From the NCBI RefSeq assembly GCF_000378145.1, contig NZ_KB899277.1, positions 1-64,000 on the forward strand: DNA of 64,000 bases, in the 5' to 3' direction. Positions within the stretch are counted from its first letter, which is position 1. The number at the start of each line of letters is the position of its first letter. The translations under genes were made by a program, and so were the position numbers. The stretch comes from Saccharibacillus kuerlensis DSM 22868 (lineage in GTDB: Bacteria > Bacillota > Bacilli > Paenibacillales > Paenibacillaceae). The notes beneath the pieces were generated by a model that saw nothing but the letters and a program-made list of their open reading frames with translations, did no database searches and had not been told where the DNA came from. Below are positions 43,249 to 53,388 of the stretch, in pieces.

Positions 43249-44528
43249 TAAGCGCCTCGTACGATCGATACGGCGCGGCGATCCCAGCGAACATGTTCCC
43301 GCAGACGCGCATTGACTTCGTTCAACGTCATATTTTCATAGATGCCCAGCACCGTAAACAGGTCGCCTCCGCCAAACTTGTAGCGGGTAAACTCATGGGC
43401 AATATTTTCCGGAGAATTCAGCATCCGCAAATAGTTCCCGATTTTTTTCTTGCGCGCCCGTTCGAAAGCTTTCTCGTCAAACCCGGTCTCGACCAGCCGT
43501 TCGGACTCTTCGCGAATACGCTCCATCAGCAGATCGGGATCGCGGGTGTCGCCTCCGATCACAGAGAATGCATACTGGCTAGTCGCACGGAAGTCTCCGC
43601 CAAATCCGTCGGTAATCAGAGCTTCGTCGTACAGCTTCTGGTACAGGGGCGTACTGCTGCCGAGCAGCAAATCCAGCATTACCTCTGTTGTCAGGTCCAT
43701 TTTAATTAGTTCTGGTCCGCTTACATTAGGTGCCGGCTCTTTGAAACCAAACAGACATTTCGGCAGCGATACCGGCAGATTCAGCTCTTTGCGCTCCTGC
43801 GCGACCTGATCCGGTTCCGGATCGAAGAAACGCTCGATCTCGGCTTGAGGACCGTAATTTTTCGTAGCTTGATTGGCTTTTACCTGCTCGATGACCTTTT
43901 CCGGATCGACGCCGCCTACTACAAACAGCAGCATATTACTCGGATGGTAAAACGTATTGTAGCAGGTGTACAGCGTCTCCTTCGTGATTTCGCTGATCGA
44001 TTCGATTGTTCCTGCAATATCGATATGCACCGGGTGCACTTTGTACAGCGCTTCGATCAGGCCGTAATAGACGCGCCAATCGGGATTGTCCTGATACATT
44101 TGAATTTCTTGACCGATAATCCCTTTTTCCTTCTCTACGTTTTCATCAGTGAAATAGGGATTCTGCACGAAATTGACCAGTGTCTCCAAGTTTTCTTCGA
44201 TGTTCTCTGTTGCCGAAAACAGGTATACCGTCTGGTCAAAGCTCGTGAACGCGTTGGACGAAGCACCCTGCGAAGAGAATTTCAGAAATACGTCACCTTC
44301 CGGTTCTTCGAATACTTTATGTTCCAGAAAGTGGGCAATGCCATCGGGTACACGATGTTCTTCCTGCCCTGCGACGCGGAAACGGTTATCGACCGAGCCG
44401 TAGTTCGTCGAGAACGTCGCATACGTCTTCTGAAAGCCTTCTTTGGGCAGAACATAGACACTTAGTCCGTTATCCAACTTCTCGTGATACAGTGTCTCCT
44501 GCAGATGTTCGTAAACAATGCGCTCCAT
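43248..44528 (-). CDS. ymfH: M16-family metallopeptidase-like protein YmfH
   Basis: The 426-residue M16 (pitrilysin) protein keeps the zinc motif HFLEH (residues 66-70), so it may be the catalytic partner in a pair with YmfF. Sequence databases link ymfF and ymfH with EF-P 5-aminopentanol modification because of their genetic linkage with ymfI; the actual substrate is unproven. GAGGGGG precedes the ATG, overlapping the end of ymfF, and ymfI overlaps its stop. Confidence 0.9.
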   Translation of the reverse strand: MERIVYEHLQETLYHEKLDNGLSVYVLPKEGFQKTYATFSTNYGSVDNRFRVAGQEEHRVPDGIAHFLEHKVFEEPEGDVFLKFSSQGASSNAFTSFDQTVYLFSATENIEENLETLVNFVQNPYFTDENVEKEKGIIGQEIQMYQDNPDWRVYYGLIEALYKVHPVHIDIAGTIESISEITKETLYTCYNTFYHPSNMLLFVVGGVDPEKVIEQVKANQATKNYGPQAEIERFFDPEPDQVAQERKELNLPVSLPKCLFGFKEPAPNVSGPELIKMDLTTEVMLDLLLGSSTPLYQKLYDEALITDGFGGDFRATSQYAFSVIGGDTRDPDLLMERIREESERLVETGFDEKAFERARKKKIGNYLRMLNSPENIAHEFTRYKFGGGDLFTVLGIYENMTLNEVNARLREHVRWDRRAVSIVRGA

Positions 44529-44530
44529 CG

Positions 44531-45820
44531 TTATTCCCCCTCTTTTCCCGTCAAAAAGTAAATGGTGTCGAGCCGGAAGTTTTGTGCAGCTTCGGCCACC
44601 TGTTCCAGCGTCATGCTCTCCACCTGCTCGATCAATTCGGATACGGCGCGCACACGACCGGAAAGTCTGCCTCCAAAGTCCTGATGAATCATCTGGAAAG
44701 CGGAATCGCGAACTTCGCGCAGATCGTTGCCGAGCATGGCTTTGGTCTGGCTCAGCTCCGTTTCGGTAATTTCGCCAGCTTTTATCGCTTCGAGCTGCAG
44801 GCGAATAATTTCGAGCGCACGATCATAGTTGCCGATCTCAATCCCCGATTGAATGGTACCAAACGCTTTATGAGGCTCGTATTGGGAAGAAGCATAATAA
44901 GCCAGACTCGCTTTTTCGCGTACATTCTGGAACAATTTCGAATGCGGATAACCGCCAAGTATGCCATTGTATACGAGAGCAGCGGCATAACGGTCATCGA
45001 CATAGTCGATCGACGTCTTGAAGCCGATGTTCAGCTTGCCCTGCGAGACATCCATTGTTTCAGTGACGATATGAGGATTGCCTACCCCTTCGTTCTTGGA
45101 GCTTCTCGAATATTCATACGGCGAATGTCCAGGTCCGGCGATATCGAAATGTTTGTGTACAATACCGCGAACTTCATCCAGCGTCGTATCGCCGACCACA
45201 TATAGATCCAGCGACGCTTCGGACAGCCACTTGCGATAGGAGTCGTGCAGAGCGGAAGCATCCAACTCCTCCAATGCTTCCCGTTTGCCGAGCGCGTTCA
45301 GACGATAAGACTCGCCTGCAAACATCTCTTCTACGCAGCGTGCACCGGCATAACGAACTTTATTGTTGATTACAGCATCAAGCTTCTTGCGTACGTTGTC
45401 GCGTTCGGCATCGACGAATTTGCTCTTGAACACGCCGTTCTCAAGCGCAGGCCGGGTAAGCGTTTCTCCCAAAAAAGCCAGCGAGTTCTCAAGCAGCGGT
45501 TCGTCATTGTTTACAAAAGCATCGTTGATCGTATCCATGCGGAACTGCACAATCTGAGCTCCGTCTCGCTTGTACACGTCAAATCCGAAGCCGGCTCCAT
45601 ACAGCTCTTCCAGACGCTCGCGAAACAGAATTGTCTCCGGATAGGAGGCATTGCCGCGGCGCAATACAAAAGGTGTCAGCGCGATCGGCGTTACAGTATC
45701 TTCATGGAGCGGCGCTCCGGCATATAAAGAAACGGCAAACGTCTTGAAACGCTTGGTCGGCAGCACATGAATGCGAATCCGTCCTTCCGCTGCCCGTTCA
45801 AATCCCGTAGTACTCATCAT
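44531..45820 (-). CDS. ymfF: M16-family protein YmfF, without zinc motif
   Basis: The 429-residue protein has the two-repeat M16 fold. At the place where HxxEH should stand the sequence reads TPFVLRRGNAS, so it is likely an inactive partner of YmfH, as in other M16 heterodimers. There is no signal peptide. AAGGAG is eight bases before tandem ATGATG. It is the first gene of the ymfF-ymfH-ymfI group. Confidence 0.9.
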   Translation of the reverse strand: MMSTTGFERAAEGRIRIHVLPTKRFKTFAVSLYAGAPLHEDTVTPIALTPFVLRRGNASYPETILFRERLEELYGAGFGFDVYKRDGAQIVQFRMDTINDAFVNNDEPLLENSLAFLGETLTRPALENGVFKSKFVDAERDNVRKKLDAVINNKVRYAGARCVEEMFAGESYRLNALGKREALEELDASALHDSYRKWLSEASLDLYVVGDTTLDEVRGIVHKHFDIAGPGHSPYEYSRSSKNEGVGNPHIVTETMDVSQGKLNIGFKTSIDYVDDRYAAALVYNGILGGYPHSKLFQNVREKASLAYYASSQYEPHKAFGTIQSGIEIGNYDRALEIIRLQLEAIKAGEITETELSQTKAMLGNDLREVRDSAFQMIHQDFGGRLSGRVRAVSELIEQVESMTLEQVAEAAQNFRLDTIYFLTGKEGE

Positions 45821-46113
45821 TAATCACTCCTTAGGCTGTCGGCGGATTCCGCTCGATATAAGTATCCTTTAACTCTTTAACCATTCTTAATTATTCTATA
45901 CTACTGTCAAGAGGGGAATCAACTTAAGTGCCGCTCACGATTCACACACAGACTTCCTGCACATAAAAAATCCGGCGGCCGCAAAAGACGCTGGATGCGT
46001 CAAATGCGAACGACGGAATTTTCTTGAACATAAATCAAACATAAATTGAATAAAAAGTTGAACAAAAAATGGCACCTGAAGCTCTACAGAGCATTTCGCC
46101 AACATTCAAGACA
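45821..46113. other. Intergenic region between spoIIIE and ymfF
   Basis: AT-rich with no credible gene. A small hairpin GACGC-GGAT-GCGTC region (45983-46001) followed by TTTT on the minus strand may end the spoIIIE transcript; no other structure is convincing. Confidence 0.4.
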
Positions 46114-48903
46114 TCAATTGGGTGAATTTGCTGCACGACTGGCCTGAAGCTGCTCGATGGAGATTAAGACCTCGCGAGGCTTACTGCCTTCATACGGGCC
46201 GACGATGCCACGAGCTTCCATTGCATCAACCAGGCGCGCTGCACGTGTATAACCGACCCGCATGCGCCGCTGCAGCAGCGATACAGATGCCTGCTTAGCC
46301 TCGACAACGATTTGTACCGCTTGATCGTACAGCTCGTCCATCGCTTCTTCGGGTGCAGCGGCGTTGTCGTCGATCTCCGGCACCAAGTCCGTATCGTACT
46401 GCGCTTCCGCCTGACCACTGCAGTAAGCGACAATCTCCTCAACTTCGTTATCGCTGAGGAAAGCTCCCTGTACCCGTACAGGCTTGGAAGCCCCCATTGG
46501 CATAAACAGCATGTCTCCTCGCCCAAGCAATTTCTCGGCCCCGCCCATATCCAGAATTGTGCGCGAATCGACCTGCGACGAAACGCCGAATGCGATCCGG
46601 GACGGGATGTTCGCTTTGATAACCCCTGTAATAACATCGACGGACGGCCGCTGCGTAGCAATGATCAAGTGGATACCCGCGGCACGCGCCATCTGGGCAA
46701 GGCGCGCTATCGCATCTTCCACATCGCCTGCGGCCACCATCATCAGGTCAGCCAACTCATCGACGATGACTACGATATACGGCAAAATGGCAGACGGATT
46801 GTCCTTCATCAACGTATTGTAGCCCTCAATGTTTCGAGTCGACGACTTGGAAAACAGCTCGTAGCGTTTTTCCATCTCAACCACGATCTTTTTAAGCGCA
46901 AGCGAAGCGCGGCGCGGATCCGTGACGACCGGAGCCAACAGATGCGGAATACCGTTATAGACGTTGAGCTCAACCATTTTAGGATCGACCATCAAAAATT
47001 TCACTTCATCCGGCTTAGCCTTGTATAGAATACTTGCTATAATGCCGTTGATACAGACCGATTTGCCTGAACCGGTGGCACCTGCGACAAGCAAATGGGG
47101 CATACGCGCCAGATTACCGACAATCGTCTGACCGGAAATGTCCCGGCCGAAAGCAACCGTCAATTTGGAGGGTGCTTCAGCGAACACAGGCGAATCCATT
47201 ACCTCGCGCATTGTAACCATTGATACTTCATTGTTCGGTACTTCAATGCCGATGGCGGACTTGCCCGGAATCGGTGCTTCCATCCGAATATCTTTGGCTG
47301 CAAGGGCCAGGGCGATATCATCGGTCAGGCCAACGACCCGGCTCACCTTTACACCGACATCGGGCTGAATCTCATATCGGGTAACTGCAGGTCCCCGCAC
47401 AACTTCCAATACACGCGCCCGAACACCGAAACTTTCCAGCGTCGTTTCAAGCTTGCGAGCCGTTTGCATATAATCCGCTTGGCTGGTTGAAGAAGGATCT
47501 TCCTTCGGCATCGCCAGCAGCTTCAGCGGCGGAAGCTTGTAAGGTTTTGGCGGAGGCTTGATCTTCTCGCCTTCGGCAGTTTCCAGCAGTTCGCCGGCCG
47601 CTGCCGGAATAGATGGATCTCCTTCCGGCAGCAGTGAAGCCTCGCTTATATCGGAAGTTGGGTCCACTGCCAAACGTGCGGCTTCCGAACCCGCAAGCTT
47701 GGCAGACGAAATGACGGATGCTTCTTCAAAATCCTCTGCATCGTCTGTCGACAGGGCCGCTCCGCTTCCGGGCTCCTCTTCAATCCGCTTTTCCGAGCGA
47801 ATATGTTCGAAGAAATCGCGAATAATCGGCGCATGACGGTTGTTGTCCGAAATTGCTTCATTGCCTTTGTCGGAATGAGCTGATAAATTGTCCTTCTCTT
47901 GAGAACCATCAAGCTCTGCCGCTTCATTGTCAGTGCTACCCTGACCACGAAGCTCGCTCGGCACGCGGTAGACTCCGGTAACTTTAAATTCTTCTCGCGG
48001 TGCTGCTTCTTCTTCCACCTCTTCGACAGCCGTTCGACGTCGCCCACGCAAAGCCCCGCTCAAACTGCGTTTCTCCTGCTCGTCTTCGCCCGTTTCCGGC
48101 CGTGCAGCGCGTCTTCGCTCTGCAGCTTCCGCCTTCTCTTGGGCGCGAATCTCGGCACGCTGTTCGGATTCGATCCGGCGCTGCTCGGATGCCTTACGCT
48201 CTTCCTTTAGTCGTTCTCCTGCCGAGCGTGCCGCTTCGCCTGCTCTTCGGCGAATCAAATTCATAAGATCAACATAAGACATCTGCGTGACAAGCATAAC
48301 CCCAATAATCAGCAGCACAGCAGAAGCAAGCTTAGCTCCAGACATACCAAACATCAAGAACAACAAGGACAGCAGCAGTCCTCCGAAGTAACCGCCGCCG
48401 ATCGGACGAAGAAATGGCGTTGTACGGCTCATCGTTTCATCCGGCGAAATCAAAGAACGATGAAGGTCCCCCTGCACAGCGGATAGAATGCCGCCTGCGC
48501 TCATCTGCCCCTTAAGTTCAGGGTGACTCTGCGCCTCGCCGATCGACAGCATCAGTATGCCTGCCAAAGCAACCAAAAGCAGTCCCGATTTGCGCGAACT
48601 CCACCCATAAGGCATCCCTCGTCTGATCATCAAATACAGGCCCGTATATATGCCGAGCAGCGGAATGATTGCATAAGCCTTACCCAGTACAAAGCCGAAC
48701 CCGGCCGAGAGCAGCTGACCAATAAAAGCCTGGCCGGATAATCCGATGACAGACAGCGTAATGAGCACAATACCGTAAATTTCATATTTAAGAGCGCTTG
48801 CCAGCGAACTCTGCTTTTTTTTCTTGCCTTTAGCAGGCGTACGACCGCCGCCTGAACGGGCTGTGCTCCCGCTTCGTGTTCCTGCACCTTTTTTCTGTGC
48901 CAC
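46114..48903 (-). CDS. spoIIIE: DNA translocase FtsK/SpoIIIE
   Basis: Double-stranded DNA pump that clears the chromosome from the division septum and, in spore formers, moves it into the forespore. The 929-residue protein starts at GTG (AGGGGGG upstream). It has a basic Gly-rich tail, four membrane helices (about 35-165), a long charged linker (about 200-450), the motor with Walker A GATGSGKS and Walker [14 protein letters not shown], and a C-terminal winged-helix gamma domain ([21 protein letters not shown]) that reads orientation sequences. It is longer than the 787-residue B. subtilis protein, owing mainly to the linker. Confidence 0.95.
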   Translation of the reverse strand: MAQKKGAGTRSGSTARSGGGRTPAKGKKKKQSSLASALKYEIYGIVLITLSVIGLSGQAFIGQLLSAGFGFVLGKAYAIIPLLGIYTGLYLMIRRGMPYGWSSRKSGLLLVALAGILMLSIGEAQSHPELKGQMSAGGILSAVQGDLHRSLISPDETMSRTTPFLRPIGGGYFGGLLLSLLFLMFGMSGAKLASAVLLIIGVMLVTQMSYVDLMNLIRRRAGEAARSAGERLKEERKASEQRRIESEQRAEIRAQEKAEAAERRRAARPETGEDEQEKRSLSGALRGRRRTAVEEVEEEAAPREEFKVTGVYRVPSELRGQGSTDNEAAELDGSQEKDNLSAHSDKGNEAISDNNRHAPIIRDFFEHIRSEKRIEEEPGSGAALSTDDAEDFEEASVISSAKLAGSEAARLAVDPTSDISEASLLPEGDPSIPAAAGELLETAEGEKIKPPPKPYKLPPLKLLAMPKEDPSSTSQADYMQTARKLETTLESFGVRARVLEVVRGPAVTRYEIQPDVGVKVSRVVGLTDDIALALAAKDIRMEAPIPGKSAIGIEVPNNEVSMVTMREVMDSPVFAEAPSKLTVAFGRDISGQTIVGNLARMPHLLVAGATGSGKSVCINGIIASILYKAKPDEVKFLMVDPKMVELNVYNGIPHLLAPVVTDPRRASLALKKIVVEMEKRYELFSKSSTRNIEGYNTLMKDNPSAILPYIVVIVDELADLMMVAAGDVEDAIARLAQMARAAGIHLIIATQRPSVDVITGVIKANIPSRIAFGVSSQVDSRTILDMGGAEKLLGRGDMLFMPMGASKPVRVQGAFLSDNEVEEIVAYCSGQAEAQYDTDLVPEIDDNAAAPEEAMDELYDQAVQIVVEAKQASVSLLQRRMRVGYTRAARLVDAMEARGIVGPYEGSKPREVLISIEQLQASRAANSPN

Positions 48904-49001
48904 TTTTAATCCCCCCTGCCATTGACACACTCTCCCCATAATAGCACATAAGTTCGCCAAAAGGCAGAGGAAAACAGGCTCTACCGTTTCTCTTCCACAA
49001 C

Positions 49002-49053
49002 AAAAAACCTCTTTCCGAAAACGTTCACTTTAACGTTTGGGAAGAGGTTTTTA
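49002..49053 (-). terminator. Terminator of the RNase J gene
   Basis: AAAAACCTCTT...AAACGTT pairs with AACGTTT...AAGAGGTTTTT across a small loop, with a long T tract on the minus strand. Confidence 0.9.
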
Positions 49054-49108
49054 AGCTATCTCTATATTTTCGCAGTGCTGTAAAGCATTCCCGCGGAATA
49101 TACGATAT

Positions 49109-50791
49109 TTATACTTCCATAATAATCGGCAGAATCATTGGACGACGGCGGGTCTGATCGAACAGGAAGCGTCCGAGCGAATCTTTGACACCCGACTTAA
49201 GCGAAGCCCATTCATTCACATTTTCACTCATCAGGCGCTGCAGCGTACTCGTTACGACACGGTTCGCTTCATCGAGCAGCCCTTCGGATTCCCGTACGTA
49301 CACGAAACCGCGCGAAATGATATCCGGACCGGAAACGATGCGTCCATCCTGTTTGCTGAGCGTAACTACAACAACCAGAATACCGTCCTGCGACAGCAGC
49401 TTGCGATCTCGCAGTACAATATTGCCAACGTCACCAACGCCAAGGCCATCGATCAGAACGTTGCCAGAAGGCACTTTGCCCGCTTTGCGTGCTTCGCCAT
49501 TATGGATTTCAACGACATCACCGATATCGACCAGGAAAATATTGTCTGGATCAACGCCAACGGATTCGCCCAACTGTGCGTGCTTGCGCAGCATGCGGTA
49601 TTCACCGTGGATTGGAATAAAGAACTTTGGACGCATCAGATTGAGCATCAGCTTCAGCTCTTCCTGGGAACCGTGACCCGATACGTGTACGCCTTTGTTC
49701 GAACCGCTGTAGATGACTTCTGCTCCAAGGCGGAACAAGGCATCAATCGTGCGGCCGACATATTTTTCGTTACCCGGTACTGGCGTTGCGGCGATAATTA
49801 CCGTATCGCCCGGCAGAATGTCCACTTTACGATGCGTAGAGCGTGCCATGCGGCTCAATGCCGACATCGGCTCGCCCTGGCTGCCTGTGCATAAAATGGC
49901 AACGCGGTCTGCGCCGATTCGGTTGATTTCTTCAGGCTCGATGATCATGCCTTCCGGAATTTCCAGATAACCCAGTTCCGAAGCGATAGACACGACGTTA
50001 ACCATACTGCGTCCTACTACGACAATTTTCCGGCCGGTAGCGTCGGCAGCATTGACAACCTGCTGAATCCGGTGAACGTTGGAAGCGAAAGTTGCAACGA
50101 CAACGCGCTGACGGGCTTTGCGGAAAATATCTTCCAATACGATTCCTACGCTTTTTTCCGAAGGGGTAAAGCCAGGTTTCTCGGCGTTGGTACTATCCGA
50201 AAGAAGCGCCAATACGCCTTTTTGACCAATTTCAGCCATACGCTGCAGATCCGCGAACTGATCGTTGACCGGCGTATGATCAAACTTAAAGTCACCCGTA
50301 TGAACCACGTTGCCTTCCGGCGTATCGATGCAGACCCCAACGGAGTCCGGGATGCTGTGGTTTGTTTTGAAAAATGTTGCTGTCAGCGTGCTTCCCAGCT
50401 TCAGCTCGGAATCTGCGTTGATCAGAATACGTTTTGTTTCGCCAAGCAGGTTTGCTTCACGCAGCTTGTTTTCGATCAGACCGAGGGTCAGCTTCGTCGC
50501 ATACAACGGCACATTCAGATGCTTCAGAACATAAGGAAGTCCGCCGATATGGTCTTCGTGACCGTGAGTGACAATAATGCCTCGGACTTTATCGCGGTTC
50601 TCTGTCAGATAGCTGATATCCGGAATGACAAGATCGATTCCGAGCATATCTTCTTCCGGGAACTTCAATCCGGCATCCACGACAACAATGTCATCATCAT
50701 ACTGAACGACATACATATTTTTACCAATTTCGCCGACGCCGCCAAGTGCGAAGATCATCAGCTTTTCTGAGTTGTTACTTTTCTTTGCCAA
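49109..50791 (-). CDS. rnj: Ribonuclease J
   Basis: Metallo-beta-lactamase/beta-CASP ribonuclease with 5'-exo and endo activity in RNA decay and maturation. The 560-residue protein begins at TTG, decided by GGAGG ten bases upstream; the longer frame has no homology. Landmarks: LGGVGEIGKNMYVV, the zinc motif HGHEDHIGG (residues 76-84), HTGDFKFD, SDSTNAEKPGFTPSE, GSQGEPMSAL and the C-terminal IHGEYR and SGPDIISRGFVY. Position between dapA and spoIIIE corresponds to B. subtilis rnjB (RNase J2), but assignment as J1 or J2 needs a tree. Confidence 0.93.
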   Translation of the reverse strand: MAKKSNNSEKLMIFALGGVGEIGKNMYVVQYDDDIVVVDAGLKFPEEDMLGIDLVIPDISYLTENRDKVRGIIVTHGHEDHIGGLPYVLKHLNVPLYATKLTLGLIENKLREANLLGETKRILINADSELKLGSTLTATFFKTNHSIPDSVGVCIDTPEGNVVHTGDFKFDHTPVNDQFADLQRMAEIGQKGVLALLSDSTNAEKPGFTPSEKSVGIVLEDIFRKARQRVVVATFASNVHRIQQVVNAADATGRKIVVVGRSMVNVVSIASELGYLEIPEGMIIEPEEINRIGADRVAILCTGSQGEPMSALSRMARSTHRKVDILPGDTVIIAATPVPGNEKYVGRTIDALFRLGAEVIYSGSNKGVHVSGHGSQEELKLMLNLMRPKFFIPIHGEYRMLRKHAQLGESVGVDPDNIFLVDIGDVVEIHNGEARKAGKVPSGNVLIDGLGVGDVGNIVLRDRKLLSQDGILVVVVTLSKQDGRIVSGPDIISRGFVYVRESEGLLDEANRVVTSTLQRLMSENVNEWASLKSGVKDSLGRFLFDQTRRRPMILPIIMEV

Positions 50792-51129
50792 GATAGGTAA
50801 ACCTCCTAAAATGTAGTATTGTGTTTGTTCTATAAAAGTTGGACGTTTGCTATTTTTCCGGTTTTTGGCATAGCTCGAACAAGGACTTTCATCGTTGACG
50901 ATTCGAGAGGGCTTTTTATACACAAAAGCCGCTCGATATCATCCGATCAAGCCGATGCACGAACCTCCGTCAAATATGGTTCGTGTTGTTTTTCTATAAC
51001 CCGCACCCAGTCACTTGCGTTCATTATACATGAATGAAAACCCAAAATACAAGTCGAAAGCCCTCTCATTCCCTGCCTTCTCGCTTTATCCTTTTATTTG
51101 AACCACGCTTTCGAGGCTTTTTAGACATG
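50792..51129 (-). promoter_or_regulatory. Long leader region of the RNase J gene
   Basis: A stretch of about 340 bases with no convincing ORF. It contains an 8-bp perfect stem CACGAACC/GGTTCGTG (50957-50984) and a second hairpin of GGCTTTT/AAAAGCC type (about 50911-50933). These could belong to an RNase-sensitive leader, but no clean promoter hexamers were found. Confidence 0.35.
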
Positions 51130-51165
51130 AAAAAAGCGCCGTTTCCCGGAAGAAACGGCGCTTGC
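51128..51165 (-). terminator. Terminator of asd-dapG-dapA
   Basis: AAGCGCCGTTTC and GAAACGGCGCTT form a perfect 12-bp stem followed by six T on the minus strand. Confidence 0.92.
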
Positions 51166-51202
51166 TGACTTTATAAGACGTTAACGGACACTTATCCTTT
51201 AA

Positions 51203-52084
51203 TCAGGTGAAATCGGCCATAAATCGTTCGATATACGTTTTTTCCTCTTCTGTCGCATCCACCAGCGGTAGGCGGACTCCGCCTACCTGATAACCGCGCA
51301 GCGTCAGAGCATACTTAACGGCAACAGGATTCGGCACTGGATGGGGGCAGGAGAACAATCCTTTGAATACAGGCAGCAGCGAATGATAAATACGCGTCGC
51401 TTCAGATGCGCTTCCGCTAACGTGAGCGGCAAGCATCTCGCTCATTTTTGTTCCTACGACATGGCTGGCTACGCTGACAATACCATATGCACCGACAGAC
51501 AGAGCCGGCAGTGAGGCCGCATCGTCTCCCGAATAAACGCGAAACCCTTCCGGCGCACGGGAAGCAATATACGCGACTTGATCGGCTGGAGCACACTCCT
51601 TAACTGCCACAATATTCGGCAGCTGCGCCAACCGCAGCGTCGTTTCTCCTTCAAGATTGGAAGCTGTTCGACTCGGAACGTTATAGAGCATAACCGGAAG
51701 CGACGTTGCCTGCGCAATTGCAGCAAAGTGCGCGTACAATCCGTCCTGATTCGGTCGGTTGTAATAAGGCACGACCAGCAGAACACCGTCCGCTCCAGCT
51801 TTTTCCGCAGCTTTTGTCAGCTCAATACTGTGATGGGTATCGTTGCTGCCGGTACCGGCAATAATGCCGCAGCGGCCGTTCGCATGACGCACCGCAATTT
51901 CCAATAATCGAATTTTCTCTTCATCGGTCAGCGTAGGCGACTCTCCCGTCGTACCAAATACGACGATCGACTCGGTTCGCTGCTCAATCAACATGTCGAT
52001 CAACACAGGAATCTGATCCCATGCCACTTCCCCCTGCCCGTCGAAAGGAGTGACCATGGCGGTTATCAGTCGTCCGAAATCCAT
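51203..52084 (-). CDS. dapA: 4-hydroxy-tetrahydrodipicolinate synthase
   Basis: It condenses pyruvate and aspartate semialdehyde, opening the lysine/diaminopimelate branch. The 293-residue TIM-barrel protein has the pyruvate Schiff-base lysine K162 (NIVAVKEC), the proton-relay Y134 (VMLYNVPSRT), and GTTGESPTL near residue 44-52. GGAG ten bases before ATG sets the start; the longer frame has 13 extra codons. It is third in the asd-dapG-dapA operon. Confidence 0.95.
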   Translation of the reverse strand: MDFGRLITAMVTPFDGQGEVAWDQIPVLIDMLIEQRTESIVVFGTTGESPTLTDEEKIRLLEIAVRHANGRCGIIAGTGSNDTHHSIELTKAAEKAGADGVLLVVPYYNRPNQDGLYAHFAAIAQATSLPVMLYNVPSRTASNLEGETTLRLAQLPNIVAVKECAPADQVAYIASRAPEGFRVYSGDDAASLPALSVGAYGIVSVASHVVGTKMSEMLAAHVSGSASEATRIYHSLLPVFKGLFSCPHPVPNPVAVKYALTLRGYQVGGVRLPLVDATEEEKTYIERFMADFT

Positions 52085-52152
52085 TATCCATTCTCTCCTT
52101 CTTCGTGGCTTTGTGCAATTCACTGCATTTTAGGCTAATCATTTAGTAGCTT

Positions 52153-53373
52153 TTAAAGATGAAGCTCAAAACGGGTATGCAGCGCCTTCAGTGCTTTGAC
52201 CATATCTTCTTTTTTCACCAGCACCCAAATTGTCGTATTGGAGTCCGCCGATTGCAAAATCTGTACATTTTGAAGCGTTAGCGCTTCGACAATGTGCGAC
52301 ATAATGCCGGGAACGCCATTAATACCTCCACCAATGACGGACACTTTGGCGCATCCGCTCAGCGCGCGCGGCTCATAACCGATATCCCGAAGGGCAGTCA
52401 GGGCACGTTCCGCTTCGGAGTCGAACACGGTATACACTGCGCCAACCGGAGTTACATTGATAAAGTCGACGCTAATCGCATTTTCTGCCATCGCTTTGAA
52501 TACGTTCAACGACAGCTGTCCACTCGGATCCGGCTGTTCAACCGTAATTTGCGTTACGTTGCTTACATATGCAATTCCGGTTACAAAACGATCTACTACG
52601 CCGGCCGATACGTCCGCAAAGTTTTCCGGATGTGTAACCAATGTTCCTTCGTCTTCGGAAAATGTTGAACGTACGCGAACCGGAATCTGAGCCTGCATAG
52701 CGATTTCCACAGCACGCGGATGGATGACTTTCGCTCCTTGGTAGGCCATGTTGCAAATTTCGGTATAGCTGACGACCTCAAGAGGTTTGGCATCTTCCAC
52801 CAAACGGGGGTCAGCGGTCAAGATGCCATTGACGTCTGTATAGATATCGACGATTTCAGCATGCAGCGCGGCGCCTAACGCCGTTGCAGACGTGTCGCTG
52901 CCACCTCTTCCAAGCGTAGTGAGGTCTCCGTATTCGTTCTGCCCTTGGAAACCGGTCACAATAATAACGCTGTGGTCCTGCAGCTCGCGCAAAATCCGCT
53001 CCGGGCGCATCTCCAGGATGCGCGCATTGCCGAAGTGACTGTCTGTCATAAATCCGGCTTGTGCTCCCGTCAGAACAGTTGCATCAATGCCTTCCTGATG
53101 TAAAATGCCGCAAAGCGTAGCTGCGGAGATGATTTCTCCGCAGCCCATGAGCAAATCTTTCTCTTTGGCCGGCAGCGACTTGCCGCTTGTCGACCCTGCC
53201 CATCCGAGCAGTGTATCGGTAGCATAAGGGTCGCCGCTGCGCCCCATAGCGGAAACAACGACTACCAATTGATAGCCGGAATTCAGCTCACGCTGGATAT
53301 GACGGACGACGTGCGCTCTCGCTTCTTCCGAAGACAGCGACGTTCCGCCGAATTTTTGAACCCGAATAGCCAT
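52153..53373 (-). CDS. dapG: Aspartate kinase (DapG type)
   Basis: It phosphorylates aspartate, the first step toward lysine, threonine, methionine and diaminopimelate. The 406-residue protein has the N-terminal kinase signature VQKFGGTSLSS (5-15), the RGGSDTSATALGAALHAE block, and two C-terminal ACT domains (DVSAGVVDRFVTGIAYVSNVTQITV; AKVSVIGGGINGVPGIMSHIVEAL). In B. subtilis the dapG enzyme is the meso-diaminopimelate-sensitive isozyme; synteny supports the same here. It is 15 bases downstream of asd. Confidence 0.93.
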   Translation of the reverse strand: MAIRVQKFGGTSLSSEEARAHVVRHIQRELNSGYQLVVVVSAMGRSGDPYATDTLLGWAGSTSGKSLPAKEKDLLMGCGEIISAATLCGILHQEGIDATVLTGAQAGFMTDSHFGNARILEMRPERILRELQDHSVIIVTGFQGQNEYGDLTTLGRGGSDTSATALGAALHAEIVDIYTDVNGILTADPRLVEDAKPLEVVSYTEICNMAYQGAKVIHPRAVEIAMQAQIPVRVRSTFSEDEGTLVTHPENFADVSAGVVDRFVTGIAYVSNVTQITVEQPDPSGQLSLNVFKAMAENAISVDFINVTPVGAVYTVFDSEAERALTALRDIGYEPRALSGCAKVSVIGGGINGVPGIMSHIVEALTLQNVQILQSADSNTTIWVLVKKEDMVKALKALHTRFELHL

Positions 53374-53388
53374 GGTCTCTTCCTTTCG

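Noticed and set aside
50957-50984. Plus-strand terminator (CACGAACC/GGTTCGTG followed by TTGTTTTT)
   Set aside because: No plus-strand gene ends nearby, so I treat it only as a leader hairpin on the other strand.
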